Positions 16,568-24,884 of a stretch of DNA of 64,000 bases are shown one piece after another. The position numbers and the translations under genes are program-made. The stretch lies in the NCBI RefSeq assembly GCF_001678755.1, contig NZ_LZDS01000028.1, positions 1-64,000 of the forward strand, written 5' to 3'. How positions within the stretch are numbered: the stretch's first letter is position 1; each line of letters begins with the position of its first letter. The DNA comes from Acinetobacter gandensis. Lineage in GTDB: Bacteria > Pseudomonadota > Gammaproteobacteria > Pseudomonadales > Moraxellaceae. The notes beneath the pieces were generated by a model. The model was given only the letters and a program-made list of their open reading frames with translations. It was not told the DNA's origin and did not search any database.

Positions 16568-17659
16568 TTAGCGAGTCGGCAAGACATCTTTAAGTGCTTC
16601 ATGCATCTCTAACAAGACTTTTTCAGTTGTATCCCAATCGATACAACCATCAGTCACTGATTTACCATATTCGAGGTCACACAGGTTGACAGGAATATCC
16701 TGACGACCACCTTTTAAGTGACTTTCGACCATAATACCCACGATTGACTTGTTGCCGTCAAGGATTTGTTCAGTAATGTTTTTCAACACAAGGGGTTGTA
16801 GGTACGGGTCTTTGTTTGAGTTCGCATGACTAGTATCAATCATAATTTTGCTACTTACTTTGGCTTTAGCAAGAGCAGCTTCCGCTTCAGCTACAGAGCC
16901 TGCGTCGTAATTTGGTTTACCGTTACCGCCACGAAGTACAACGTGACCATAAGGGTTCCCGCTTGTACGAATAACAGAAACTTGTCCTTGATCGCTTAAA
17001 CCTAAGAAGCTGTGGCCATGTTTAACCGATTGCATCGCATTTGTTGCAACAGTTAAACCACCATCAGTTCCGTTTTTAAAACCGACAGGTGATGAAAGAC
17101 CAGAAGACATTTCACGGTGAGTTTGACTTTCAGTTGTTCGCGCGCCAATAGCAGACCATGAAATCAGGTCTTGGTAGTATTGTGGTGAGTTCGGGTCTAA
17201 TGCTTCAGTTGCACAAGGTAAACCTTTTTCATTCAACTCAAGTAAGAGTTTACGACCAATGCGTAGACCTTTTTCAATATTGAATGAGTCGTTCATATCA
17301 GGGTCATTAATGAGACCTTTCCAACCGACAGTAGTACGTGGTTTTTCAAAATAAACACGCATCACCACATAAATTGAATCTTTAATTTTATCACTTAACG
17401 CTTTTAAGCGATCTGCATAATCATGCGCAGCGACTGTGTCGTGAATTGAGCATGGGCCAATGACAACAAATAGACGTTTGTCATTACCATCTAAAATATT
17501 ACGAACAGTTTCACGGCCTTGTAGGACTGTTTGATAGGCAGTTTCAGTCAGAGGTAACTCTTTTTTTAGTTCTGCAGGAGTAACAAGTGGCTGAATGCTT
17601 TTTACATTCACGTCATCAATGTCGTTTTGGAAAGTAGAATTAGACTGTAAAGTATTCAT
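16568..17659 (-). CDS. 3-deoxy-7-phosphoheptulonate (DAHP) synthase, AroG/AroF class I
   Basis: 363 residues from the ATG at 17659, which fits the family (about 350-360) better than the 386-residue frame starting at 17728. Motifs: VVIGPCSIHD, VYFEKPRTTVGWKGLINDP, GARTTESQTHREMSSGLS, and DTSHANSNKDP for metal and substrate binding. It condenses PEP and erythrose 4-phosphate, the first step of the shikimate pathway, and members of this class are feedback-inhibited by one aromatic amino acid. Which isozyme this is (Phe, Tyr or Trp sensitive) cannot be read safely, so no symbol is given. The ribosome site is weak. Confidence 0.95.
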   Translation of the reverse strand: MNTLQSNSTFQNDIDDVNVKSIQPLVTPAELKKELPLTETAYQTVLQGRETVRNILDGNDKRLFVVIGPCSIHDTVAAHDYADRLKALSDKIKDSIYVVMRVYFEKPRTTVGWKGLINDPDMNDSFNIEKGLRIGRKLLLELNEKGLPCATEALDPNSPQYYQDLISWSAIGARTTESQTHREMSSGLSSPVGFKNGTDGGLTVATNAMQSVKHGHSFLGLSDQGQVSVIRTSGNPYGHVVLRGGNGKPNYDAGSVAEAEAALAKAKVSSKIMIDTSHANSNKDPYLQPLVLKNITEQILDGNKSIVGIMVESHLKGGRQDIPVNLCDLEYGKSVTDGCIDWDTTEKVLLEMHEALKDVLPTR

Positions 17660-17786
17660 TGCCGTCACTGGTTTGAGTATACAAAAGGTTGTTTCGTGAC
17701 CCGAATATAACATGAATGTACCACTCAAATGTTATAAAAAAGATCAATAAGTCTCTGAAAAAAAAGTGATGAATCGGGGAGTTAAT

Positions 17787-18683
17787 TTAAACCTGAGTGT
17801 TAATTGCTGCAGGTGCAGCAAGTGTTGCAACCACTGGCTTTTCTACAGGTTTCGCTTTTACTGGATTGATAATGAAATTCATACCTAGCATAAATAGCGT
17901 GATACCTAAAACTTTACGGATAACTTTTTCAGGTAAACGTGAACTAATGAGCGTACCAATGATAATGGCAGGAATAGAACCACAAAGTAACCAACCTAAT
18001 AAATGAAAATCGACGTTACCTGAACTCATATGTCCTAAACCTGCAACTAAAGTTAGGAGCACAGCATGTACAACGTCTGAGCCAATAATTCGAATCATTG
18101 GTAAATTAGGGAACATTAAAACCAATGCCATAATACCGAAAGCACCTGCACCCACAGATGATAAGGTCACAAATACACCTAGAACGATACCCATAATGAT
18201 AATTAGAGCGCGTTTATTTTTGGCTTGTAGATTAACGCGTTCTAAGTCAGAACTCATGTCGTCGAATTCAGATTTTTTACGGAACTTATTAAAGAATTGT
18301 TCAATATGACCACGGAAAATAATTGAGATCCCTGTCAGGGTCAGCATGAAGCCAAGCACCATTGTTAAGACCGTTTTATAGTGCGTAGATTGGCTTAAAT
18401 AGTTTTCAAGTACCCAGTGTGTGGCAAATGATGCAGGAATACTTCCGACAGCTAGCCAGATGACGATGGGCCAAACAATGTTCATTTTACGGGCATGGAC
18501 TAAAGAACCACAAAATTTTGAAATTGCGGCATAAAGTAAGTCCGTACCAATTGCAATGTGAGGTTCAATTTTATATAGGCTAATTAATATTGGGGTCATG
18601 AGAGAGCCACCACCAACACCGGTAATGCCTACGCAGAAACCAACTACTACACCTGCCAGAATGAACTCTAAAGGACCAACCAT
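17787..18683 (-). CDS. TauE/SafE (TSUP) family membrane permease
   Basis: 298 residues with about eight hydrophobic segments in two repeats. The motif VGFCVGITGVGGGSLMTPIL at 14-33 is the TSUP N-terminal signature, and its internal repeat appears as LGVFVTLSSVGAGAFGIMALVL in the second half. The family moves small sulfur or organic anions (sulfite, sulfoacetate and others) across the inner membrane. It lies about 130 bases upstream of the DAHP synthase start, on the same strand; co-transcription is possible. Nothing nearby points to its substrate. Confidence 0.9.
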   Translation of the reverse strand: MVGPLEFILAGVVVGFCVGITGVGGGSLMTPILISLYKIEPHIAIGTDLLYAAISKFCGSLVHARKMNIVWPIVIWLAVGSIPASFATHWVLENYLSQSTHYKTVLTMVLGFMLTLTGISIIFRGHIEQFFNKFRKKSEFDDMSSDLERVNLQAKNKRALIIIMGIVLGVFVTLSSVGAGAFGIMALVLMFPNLPMIRIIGSDVVHAVLLTLVAGLGHMSSGNVDFHLLGWLLCGSIPAIIIGTLISSRLPEKVIRKVLGITLFMLGMNFIINPVKAKPVEKPVVATLAAPAAINTQV

Positions 18684-19065
18684 TGTTATATGCCAAATAT
18701 CAAAAAACGTGCATATGTTATGACTAATTCATATAAGTCGTTGTCTCGATTAGTGATTTACTTGTGAAAAAAATAGATAAAGATTGTTTGCAATGAATAT
18801 CTTTTTATTGCTTCAGTGTTTGTATATTCTTATTTTTGTGTAATTCATAAGTCAAAATGAAGAAAATAGATAACAAAAATGAAAAAAGTAAATATTTATT
18901 TTTTGAGTTTAAATTTGCTGTTTGATCAATTGATTTTAATCCTTCTTTAAAATTGGAATAAGAAAATATTTGTATGGGTTTAATCATTAAACAAATTTAA
19001 AAGCATTCGAATGCCAAGACTAAATATAAAAACACTATGGTAAAATACAGCAAAATTAAGAGGAC
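18684..19065. other. Intergenic region between the TauE gene and lpxB
   Basis: A divergent promoter region of 382 bases. It should hold the promoters of the leftward permease gene and rightward lpxB. No hairpin with a T run and no operator palindrome stands out. A 60-codon frame at 18805-18987 (minus) encodes one hydrophobic helix but has no ribosome site; I do not count it as a gene. Confidence 0.5.
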
Positions 19066-20247
19066 ATGCACTTGCAAAATCGGAAGCTCAAAATAGGTAT
19101 TGTGGTCGGAGAAGTTTCCGGTGACACATTGGGTGCAAAACTCATCCGTAGTTTTCGTGAGCAGGGGATAGATGCCGAATTTGAAGGCATTGGTGGTCCA
19201 CAAATGATCGCTGAAGGCTTTAAAAGTTATTTTCCGATGGATATTTTATCGGTCATGGGTATTGTTGAAGTACTTAAAGACATTAAAAAACTTTTTGCGG
19301 TACGTGATGGTCTGGTTGAAACCTGGACAAAAGAGCCTATCGATGTATTTGTCGGCATTGATGCACCAGATTTTAATTTAAGACTGTCTAAAAGCCTGAA
19401 ACAAAAAAATCTACCAATTAAAACCGTGCAATATGTTAGTCCTTCAGTATGGGCATGGCGTCAAGGCCGTGTGCACGGAATCAAAGCCAGTATTGATTTG
19501 GTACTGTGTCTATTTCCATTTGAAAAAGCATTTTATAAAAAATGGGACGTACCGGCAGCATTTGTCGGACATCCATTGGCAAGCCAGCTCCCTTTAGAAA
19601 ATCCAATAGCTGCGGCTCAGCAAGAACTTGGTTTGGATCAAAGGACCAAGCACATTGCATTGTTACCAGGCAGTCGTCGTGGTGAAATTGAGCGATTGGG
19701 GCCATTGGTTTTGTCTGCAGCAGAGAGCATTAGCAAAAAGCATCCTGAATATATCTTCTTAATTCCAGCCATTAATGATGCGCGTAAGCAACAAATCGAG
19801 GCTTTGTTACAGCAATATCCGGAAGCTTTACAAACGAAAGTCCGCATAATGGAAAATACTGACACCGAATCTAAAATTGGTCGTCAAGTGATGAATGCAT
19901 CGAATATTGTTGCTTTGGCATCGGGTACAGCGACATTAGAAGCCATGTTATTACACCGTCCAATGGTAACGTTTTATAAGCTGAATTGGCTGACGTATCA
20001 TGTGGTGAAATTTTTGATCAAAATTCCTTATTATTCTCTACCCAATATTATTGCGGGTAAAAAGGTCATTAGAGAATTGATTCAGCATGATGCTACACCT
20101 GAAAATTTGGCGTCTGAAATTGAAAAATTGATGAATATTGAAACTGCGCAAATTCAGTCGATGCAGCATTTGACCATGCATAAGCAATTATTGGCAGGTA
20201 ACAGTGAAGATCCAGTGCAATCTATCTTGAATACATTAAATCAATAA
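19066..20247 (+). CDS. lpxB: Lipid-A-disaccharide synthase
   Basis: 393 residues; AAGAGGAC precedes the ATG. The N-terminus KIGIVVGEVSGDTLGAKLI, the middle VQYVSPSVWAWRQGRV and the C-terminal half with ALASGTATLEAMLLHRPMVTFYK are diagnostic of LpxB. It joins UDP-diacylglucosamine and lipid X to make the lipid A disaccharide at the inner membrane. It stands alone here instead of in the usual lpxD-fabZ-lpxA-lpxB cluster. Its presence agrees with a lipooligosaccharide-bearing Gram-negative. Confidence 0.97.
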   Translation: MHLQNRKLKIGIVVGEVSGDTLGAKLIRSFREQGIDAEFEGIGGPQMIAEGFKSYFPMDILSVMGIVEVLKDIKKLFAVRDGLVETWTKEPIDVFVGIDAPDFNLRLSKSLKQKNLPIKTVQYVSPSVWAWRQGRVHGIKASIDLVLCLFPFEKAFYKKWDVPAAFVGHPLASQLPLENPIAAAQQELGLDQRTKHIALLPGSRRGEIERLGPLVLSAAESISKKHPEYIFLIPAINDARKQQIEALLQQYPEALQTKVRIMENTDTESKIGRQVMNASNIVALASGTATLEAMLLHRPMVTFYKLNWLTYHVVKFLIKIPYYSLPNIIAGKKVIRELIQHDATPENLASEIEKLMNIETAQIQSMQHLTMHKQLLAGNSEDPVQSILNTLNQ

Positions 20248-20306
20248 TGCGTTTGAGTTGAATGAATGTGTTCCTATTGTTTCGTTTTACATTAGATGTG
20301 GGAATT

Positions 20307-21257
20307 TTAATTCACTGATATTTTTTGTACTTGAAACTGCTGTCGATATTGTGTTGGTGTGAGGTCATAAAACTTTTTAAAAGTTTGGCTAAAAGCTGTT
20401 TCAGATGAATAACCAACACGATAGGCAATTTGCTGAATGGTAAGTTGGCCCATTTTTAAATGTTGTGCAGCCAGACGTAAACGGTGCTGTTGCAAATAGG
20501 CCAATGGAGTTTCACCAACTATCTGTGTAAATAAACTCGCAAATTTTGAACGCGACATACAGCATTGTTCAGCCAGACTTTCTACCGTCCATGGCTGTTG
20601 TGGTTGTTCATGAATGGCGGCCAGTGCATTCGATAGTTCAGGGTGACTGAGTGCATGTAACCAGTTACTTGAGTTTGGCATTGCCGCAATATAATCACGT
20701 ACACATTCTATAAATAAGATACTCACTAAATGATCCAAAATTTTGTCGCGGCCTGGGCGGATTTGATTCACTTCGACAGCTAAAAACTGCAAGCCGATTT
20801 GCAGCCATTCTGGTGCAGTGCTGCTCATAATATGTTGAATATGCAAAACATTCGGTAATGCATTAAACAGTGGTCGCGCCATAATGCTGTCGACATGCCC
20901 CCGAATTGCAAGCATCAACAATTCTTCAGTTGTGTCTGATTCAGACGGATTTAAATCTACAGTTTTATGTCGCTTTTCTTGAAAGAGCGGTGTGATATTG
21001 AGTGACTCAACTAAAGGATCAATATGAATAGATCGGCATTGATGATTTTGGCCAGATGGAATTAAGCATAAATCGCCAGCTTCAAGTTGAATCTGTTCGT
21101 TGTTAAGTTGTACTAGGCACTGACCCGATATAACTACATAGGCAATCATTGCGCCATGATCTTGGAACTGAAATGACCACGCTTGTTTAGATTTTAGATA
21201 AATATATTCTGAACGGTGTAAATGAATATCATCAAAAATTTTACTTAAAGCATCCAT
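20307..21257 (-). CDS. AraC/XylS family regulator next to the alkane hydroxylase (AlkR-like)
   Basis: 316 residues. The N-terminal half is a cupin-type sensing domain (QLEAGDLCLIPSGQNHQC near 56-73) and the C-terminal ~100 residues hold two helix-turn-helices: EQCCMSRSKFASLFTQIVG and IQQIAYRVGYSSETAFSQTFKKFYDLTPTQYRQ, the AraC signature. It is divergent from the alkane hydroxylase gene, 181 bases apart, just as alkR is to alkM in Acinetobacter ADP1, and its length matches AlkR (about 318). It probably activates the hydroxylase in response to alkanes. The symbol alkR is plausible but is withheld because the cupin half is not AlkR-specific by eye. Confidence 0.88.
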   Translation of the reverse strand: MDALSKIFDDIHLHRSEYIYLKSKQAWSFQFQDHGAMIAYVVISGQCLVQLNNEQIQLEAGDLCLIPSGQNHQCRSIHIDPLVESLNITPLFQEKRHKTVDLNPSESDTTEELLMLAIRGHVDSIMARPLFNALPNVLHIQHIMSSTAPEWLQIGLQFLAVEVNQIRPGRDKILDHLVSILFIECVRDYIAAMPNSSNWLHALSHPELSNALAAIHEQPQQPWTVESLAEQCCMSRSKFASLFTQIVGETPLAYLQQHRLRLAAQHLKMGQLTIQQIAYRVGYSSETAFSQTFKKFYDLTPTQYRQQFQVQKISVN

Positions 21258-21438
21258 ATTTCAAATATTTACTCATCTTAATTTTATAGTAAAACATCAT
21301 CTTTATGTGCTTTAAGGCCAGCATATATCCATACATGCCAAAGACGATCACATAGTTTTTTTGGACGCTTAAAACTGTTATCGCAATCCTTATTTGTTGA
21401 ATATAAACACAGAAGAAGTAAATAGGGAAGATAAGAGC
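21258..21438. promoter_or_regulatory. Divergent control region of the AraC regulator and alkane hydroxylase
   Basis: 181 bases hold both promoters. I cannot pick the operator with confidence, since AraC half-sites are degenerate. The hydroxylase promoter probably overlaps TTATTTGTTGAATATAAAC at about 21390-21408. Confidence 0.45.
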
Positions 21439-22644
21439 ATGAATGCACCAGTAAAATTAAATGAACAGCAGCTTGCACAATTGGAAAAGAAAATTGGCAG
21501 TGTTTTAGATAGAAAACGCTATGGCTGGCTACTCAGTCCAGGCTTACCTGTTATTGGAATGGGGATTTTAGCCGGCTATCATTTTGGTCCAAAATCGACA
21601 AAAAAACTGTTTGCGATGGGGGGACCACTGTTGTTGCATGTGATCATTCCCGCTTTAGATGCGTTGATTGGTGATGATGCTAACAATCCAACAGATGATG
21701 ATATTAAAGTCTTGGTGAATGATCCGTATTATGACCGCATTGTAAAACTCTTTATTCCACTACAAATGGCTGCGAACGCTTTCGCAGGTTTTGTAGTGAC
21801 ACGTAAGGATGTATCACTGATTGATCAATTGCTGCTTGGTATTTCAATGGGGGCAATAAATGGTGTTGGGGTAAATACAGCGCATGAACTCTGCCATCGT
21901 CCGCATAAAAAAGATCATTACTGGGCGCATGCGACACTAGCACCTTTGGGTTATAGCCATTTCCGGATTGAGCATCCATACGGTCATCATAAACGTGCTG
22001 CAACACCTGAAGATCCTGCATCTTCAAAAATGGGCGAAACATTTTATGAGTTTTGGCCACGTACCGTATTTGGCGGAATTAAGTCAGCGATTCGAATTGA
22101 AAAGCAGAGATTAAAACGTAAAGGTTTAAGCTTCTTTTCCAAAGAAAATGAGCTGTTTCATGGTTGGGCGATGAGTGCTGGTTTCCATGCCGCTATGCTA
22201 AAAGTGTTTGGTGTGCGGGTCACGCCATATTTAGTCACTCAAGCATTTTATGGGGTGAGCCTGTTTGAAATTATTAATTATATTGAACATTATGGTTTAA
22301 AGCGTGAGCAAAAGGCTGATGGCAGTTATGCGCGTACGATGCCTGAACACAGTTGGAACAACAATAATATTGTGACGAATTTATTTTTGTATCAATTGCA
22401 GCGTCATTCTGATCATCATGCCTATCCAACTCGACCATTTCAGGCACTACGACATTTTGATGAAGCGCCAGAATTGCCAAGTGGTTATGCAACTATGTTA
22501 ATTCCGGCATTAGTACCCTCACTATGGTTTAAGATGATGGATAAACGAGTTTATGATCATTATGAAGGGGATTTGGACAAAGCTAATATTTTTCCTAAAC
22601 GCCGTGCAGCGATTTTAAAGAAATTTACTTCAAGTGATGTTTAA
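21439..22644 (+). CDS. alkM: Alkane 1-monooxygenase (AlkB/AlkM family)
   Basis: 401 residues from the ATG at 21439, which has GAAGATAAGAGC upstream; an in-frame ATG 45 bases earlier lacks support. The diiron histidine boxes are complete: HELCH at 149-153, EHPYGHH at 178-184 and HSDHH at 323-327, together with the NYIEHYG motif near 280-286 that marks alkane hydroxylases within the membrane desaturase/hydroxylase superfamily. Several membrane helices are present. It hydroxylates n-alkanes to 1-alkanols using rubredoxin as electron donor. The rubredoxin genes are not in this window, as in ADP1 where rubAB is unlinked. The symbol follows Acinetobacter use. Confidence 0.94.
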   Translation: MNAPVKLNEQQLAQLEKKIGSVLDRKRYGWLLSPGLPVIGMGILAGYHFGPKSTKKLFAMGGPLLLHVIIPALDALIGDDANNPTDDDIKVLVNDPYYDRIVKLFIPLQMAANAFAGFVVTRKDVSLIDQLLLGISMGAINGVGVNTAHELCHRPHKKDHYWAHATLAPLGYSHFRIEHPYGHHKRAATPEDPASSKMGETFYEFWPRTVFGGIKSAIRIEKQRLKRKGLSFFSKENELFHGWAMSAGFHAAMLKVFGVRVTPYLVTQAFYGVSLFEIINYIEHYGLKREQKADGSYARTMPEHSWNNNNIVTNLFLYQLQRHSDHHAYPTRPFQALRHFDEAPELPSGYATMLIPALVPSLWFKMMDKRVYDHYEGDLDKANIFPKRRAAILKKFTSSDV

Positions 22645-22684
22645 TTTGGGCTTGATTCATCATTAAATCAGGCTCCACACATAA

Positions 22685-22712
22685 GAAATCCCGATACATT
22701 CGGGATTTTTTT
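22685..22712. terminator. Bidirectional terminator, alkM and lipid island
   Basis: AAATCCCGA-TACAT-TCGGGATTTTTTTAG between convergent genes; A and T runs on both sides. Confidence 0.9.
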
Positions 22713-22779
22713 AGTTAGAAATTTGAAATTGGTCTAACTCGTATGGAGCTTTCTAAATTATGAAGTTTTTAAATAAAGT

Positions 22780-23724
22780 CTAAGACCACCAATAACGCAA
22801 AATATGGAAGAATACTGGCGCAGAAAAGCAAATAGAATCAATTCGATCCAACATACCACCATGACCTTGAATTAATTGCCCCCAATCTTTCACACCGCGA
22901 TCACGCTTAATCGCAGACATGACCAAACCACCAAAGAAACCAAAAATACAGACAATCAAACCAATAATTGTGGCCTGTATATAATTAAAAGGTGTTAGCC
23001 AAGACATTACCACGCCAAGCGCCGTAGCTAAGACAATCCCGCCAAGTAAGCCTTCAATGGTTTTAGATGGGGAAAGAACGGGTGCAACTTTGTGTTTGCC
23101 AAACAGCTTACCGCAGACATATTGCAGCACATCGGAGGCTTGCACTACCATAATCAACCAAATAGCCAACCAAATTTTTTCACCGCTGAAACCGGGCAGT
23201 TTTAAATTTAACAGTGCAGGCACATGCGAGATACAGAACACACTGATCATCAGTCCCCACTGTATTTTGGCGCTGCGCTCTAAAAAGCGCGTGGTATCTT
23301 CTTGTTTTAAAGTGGCAATTGGAATGAGTAAAAACACGTACAACGGGATAAAAATCGAATACAGCCCGTACCAATCGATATAGACCAAATAGTATTGGTA
23401 AGGAATAACAAAATAAAAAGCAATCAGCAGAGGAAAATAGTCGCCACGGCGTGTTGGCAATAGGCTAATGAATTCACGTAGGGCGAACAGCGAAATCAGT
23501 GCAAATAACACCACGAAGGCTATTTTTCCTAGCATGATGGCTGCACCCAATACCAACAACATGACCCACCATGCATTGATACGTGCATTTAAGTTGTCGA
23601 TGACAGGGGCCGGAGCGTAGCCAGCTCGGAGTTTCAGGATATAACCGATCGTTGATGCAAATACCAAAATGGCGGCAAAGATACCAAACAATAAATAGGT
23701 CATTTGTGCATTACTTAAATCCAT
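22780..23724 (-). CDS. Phosphatidate cytidylyltransferase (CdsA family, YnbB-like)
   Basis: 314 residues with about eight membrane helices. The C-terminal signature appears as SPSKTIEGLLGGIVLATALG followed by VMSAIKRDRGVKDWGQLIQGHGGMLDRIDS, the CdsA family motif. It would make CDP-diacylglycerol from phosphatidic acid and CTP. The position at the end of an operon with a CDP-alcohol phosphotransferase, a PlsC acyltransferase, a hydrolase/methyltransferase and a PAP2/phosphatase protein is that of E. coli YnbB, so this is probably a second, dedicated CdsA rather than the housekeeping one. The start codon overlaps the plsC-like stop by one base, and TTGGAG precedes it. Confidence 0.9.
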   Translation of the reverse strand: MDLSNAQMTYLLFGIFAAILVFASTIGYILKLRAGYAPAPVIDNLNARINAWWVMLLVLGAAIMLGKIAFVVLFALISLFALREFISLLPTRRGDYFPLLIAFYFVIPYQYYLVYIDWYGLYSIFIPLYVFLLIPIATLKQEDTTRFLERSAKIQWGLMISVFCISHVPALLNLKLPGFSGEKIWLAIWLIMVVQASDVLQYVCGKLFGKHKVAPVLSPSKTIEGLLGGIVLATALGVVMSWLTPFNYIQATIIGLIVCIFGFFGGLVMSAIKRDRGVKDWGQLIQGHGGMLDRIDSICFSAPVFFHILRYWWS

Positions 23725-24425
23725 TATTGGTACTCCAATGCTTTAAGTTTCAGCAATTCAGCTTGGGCATAATGTAAAAAGTCTGCTTTACTCTGCTTTT
23801 CATCATGGATTAAAGGCTGCCCAAAAATCACCGTGGAAAGTAGTGGCAAGGGAACCAATGCACCTTTGGGCATGACGCGTTTTAAGTTTGAAATCCAGAC
23901 TGGAACCACCTCTACATCAGGAAACTGAGTTTTTAAATGGTATAAGCCGCTTTTAAACTCTAATAGTTCAACATCATCATTTAGATTACGCGTGCCCTCA
24001 GGAAAGAAAATAATTGAATAACCTTCTGCCAAAACATCTTTTACAGGCTGTAAAGGGTCTTGATTATTCACTCGGTTACGTTGAATGGTCACACCGGTAA
24101 AAGTGTCCTGAATCAAAAAGCGTCGAAAACCATCCTTTAACCAATAGTCTGATGCCGCAATCGGGCGTGTTTGTCGTCTTAAATCGGTTGGCAAAGATGA
24201 CCACAGTAGGATGAAATCGATATGACTGTTATGGTTAGCATAGTAAATCCGCTGTTTCATCACAGGTTTGCAGCCGACCCAAAGGCTACGTGCGCCAGTG
24301 AGCAGACGTGCACCTCGACGAGTAAGATAGGCAATGAACCGAGCCAATGAACGGCTTAAAATATTCCCTCGTTTATTGGGACGAATAATCGTGTTATTGG
24401 AATCTGGCGTGGGTAATGTTGGCAT
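23724..24425 (-). CDS. 1-acylglycerol-3-phosphate acyltransferase family (PlsC-like)
   Basis: 233 residues. Acyltransferase motif I, NHNSHIDFIL (near 64-73; HxxxxD form as HIDFILL with the preceding Asn-His-Asn), motif III FFPEGTRN (about 134-141) and a following KSGLYHL are clear. It would acylate lysophosphatidic acid to phosphatidic acid at the inner membrane, directly making the substrate of the CdsA-like gene downstream. PlsC itself is normally elsewhere, so this looks like a pathway-specific copy. A basic N-terminus with several arginines may bind the membrane. Confidence 0.9.
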   Translation of the reverse strand: MPTLPTPDSNNTIIRPNKRGNILSRSLARFIAYLTRRGARLLTGARSLWVGCKPVMKQRIYYANHNSHIDFILLWSSLPTDLRRQTRPIAASDYWLKDGFRRFLIQDTFTGVTIQRNRVNNQDPLQPVKDVLAEGYSIIFFPEGTRNLNDDVELLEFKSGLYHLKTQFPDVEVVPVWISNLKRVMPKGALVPLPLLSTVIFGQPLIHDEKQSKADFLHYAQAELLKLKALEYQ

Positions 24426-24443
24426 GATGTTCTTTATAGTTAT

Positions 24444-24884
24444 CTATCGATAAAGCAAAAATATGCAAATAAAAACGGAATATTGCAAGACCAAGAGCAG
24501 AATTTGAAGCCTAAATAAACCTTTGCAAGCTTGAAGTCGAACTGACCAAGTACGATTGGCTTTGGCGGGCGGCATTAGATTTAGAGCAATCAGACTCTGA
24601 TCCAGTTCAGTAGTTAGCGATTCAAGTTGCACATCTTGAGATGTGCTGTTAGATGGCTGACTCAGCATCTCTAAGATATCCGCATCAAATTGAACACGAA
24701 TACTGACAAAATGTTGTAGGGCGATCAGCAGCAAACAGATCAAGCAAAATAAGCTATCTAAAATAAGTGATTGGCGATGCCAAATAAGCAGTAAGAGACT
24801 GAAAATAAATGCTAGATATGCAGAGCAAAGTAATCCCTTCGAGCAATTTAGCAGCTTGGCAAGTAGTCGCATTTGCATGGTCAT
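24444..24884 (-). CDS. Small membrane protein of the lipid island, unknown
   Basis: 146 residues with two hydrophobic segments near the N-terminus (about 19-35 and 42-58) and one at the C-terminus (about 127-144); the middle is soluble. No family is recognised. Its ATG overlaps the stop of the upstream phosphatase gene (ATGA), so it is translationally coupled and almost certainly works with the lipid enzymes, perhaps as an assembly or scaffold subunit. There is no equivalent gene in the E. coli ynbABCD operon as I remember it. Confidence 0.75.
   Translation of the reverse strand: MTMQMRLLAKLLNCSKGLLCSAYLAFIFSLLLLIWHRQSLILDSLFCLICLLLIALQHFVSIRVQFDADILEMLSQPSNSTSQDVQLESLTTELDQSLIALNLMPPAKANRTWSVRLQACKGLFRLQILLLVLQYSVFICIFLLYR

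Noticed and set aside
18805..18987. 60-codon frame with one hydrophobic helix
   Set aside because: No ribosome site and an AT-driven composition; could be a small membrane protein but cannot be supported.
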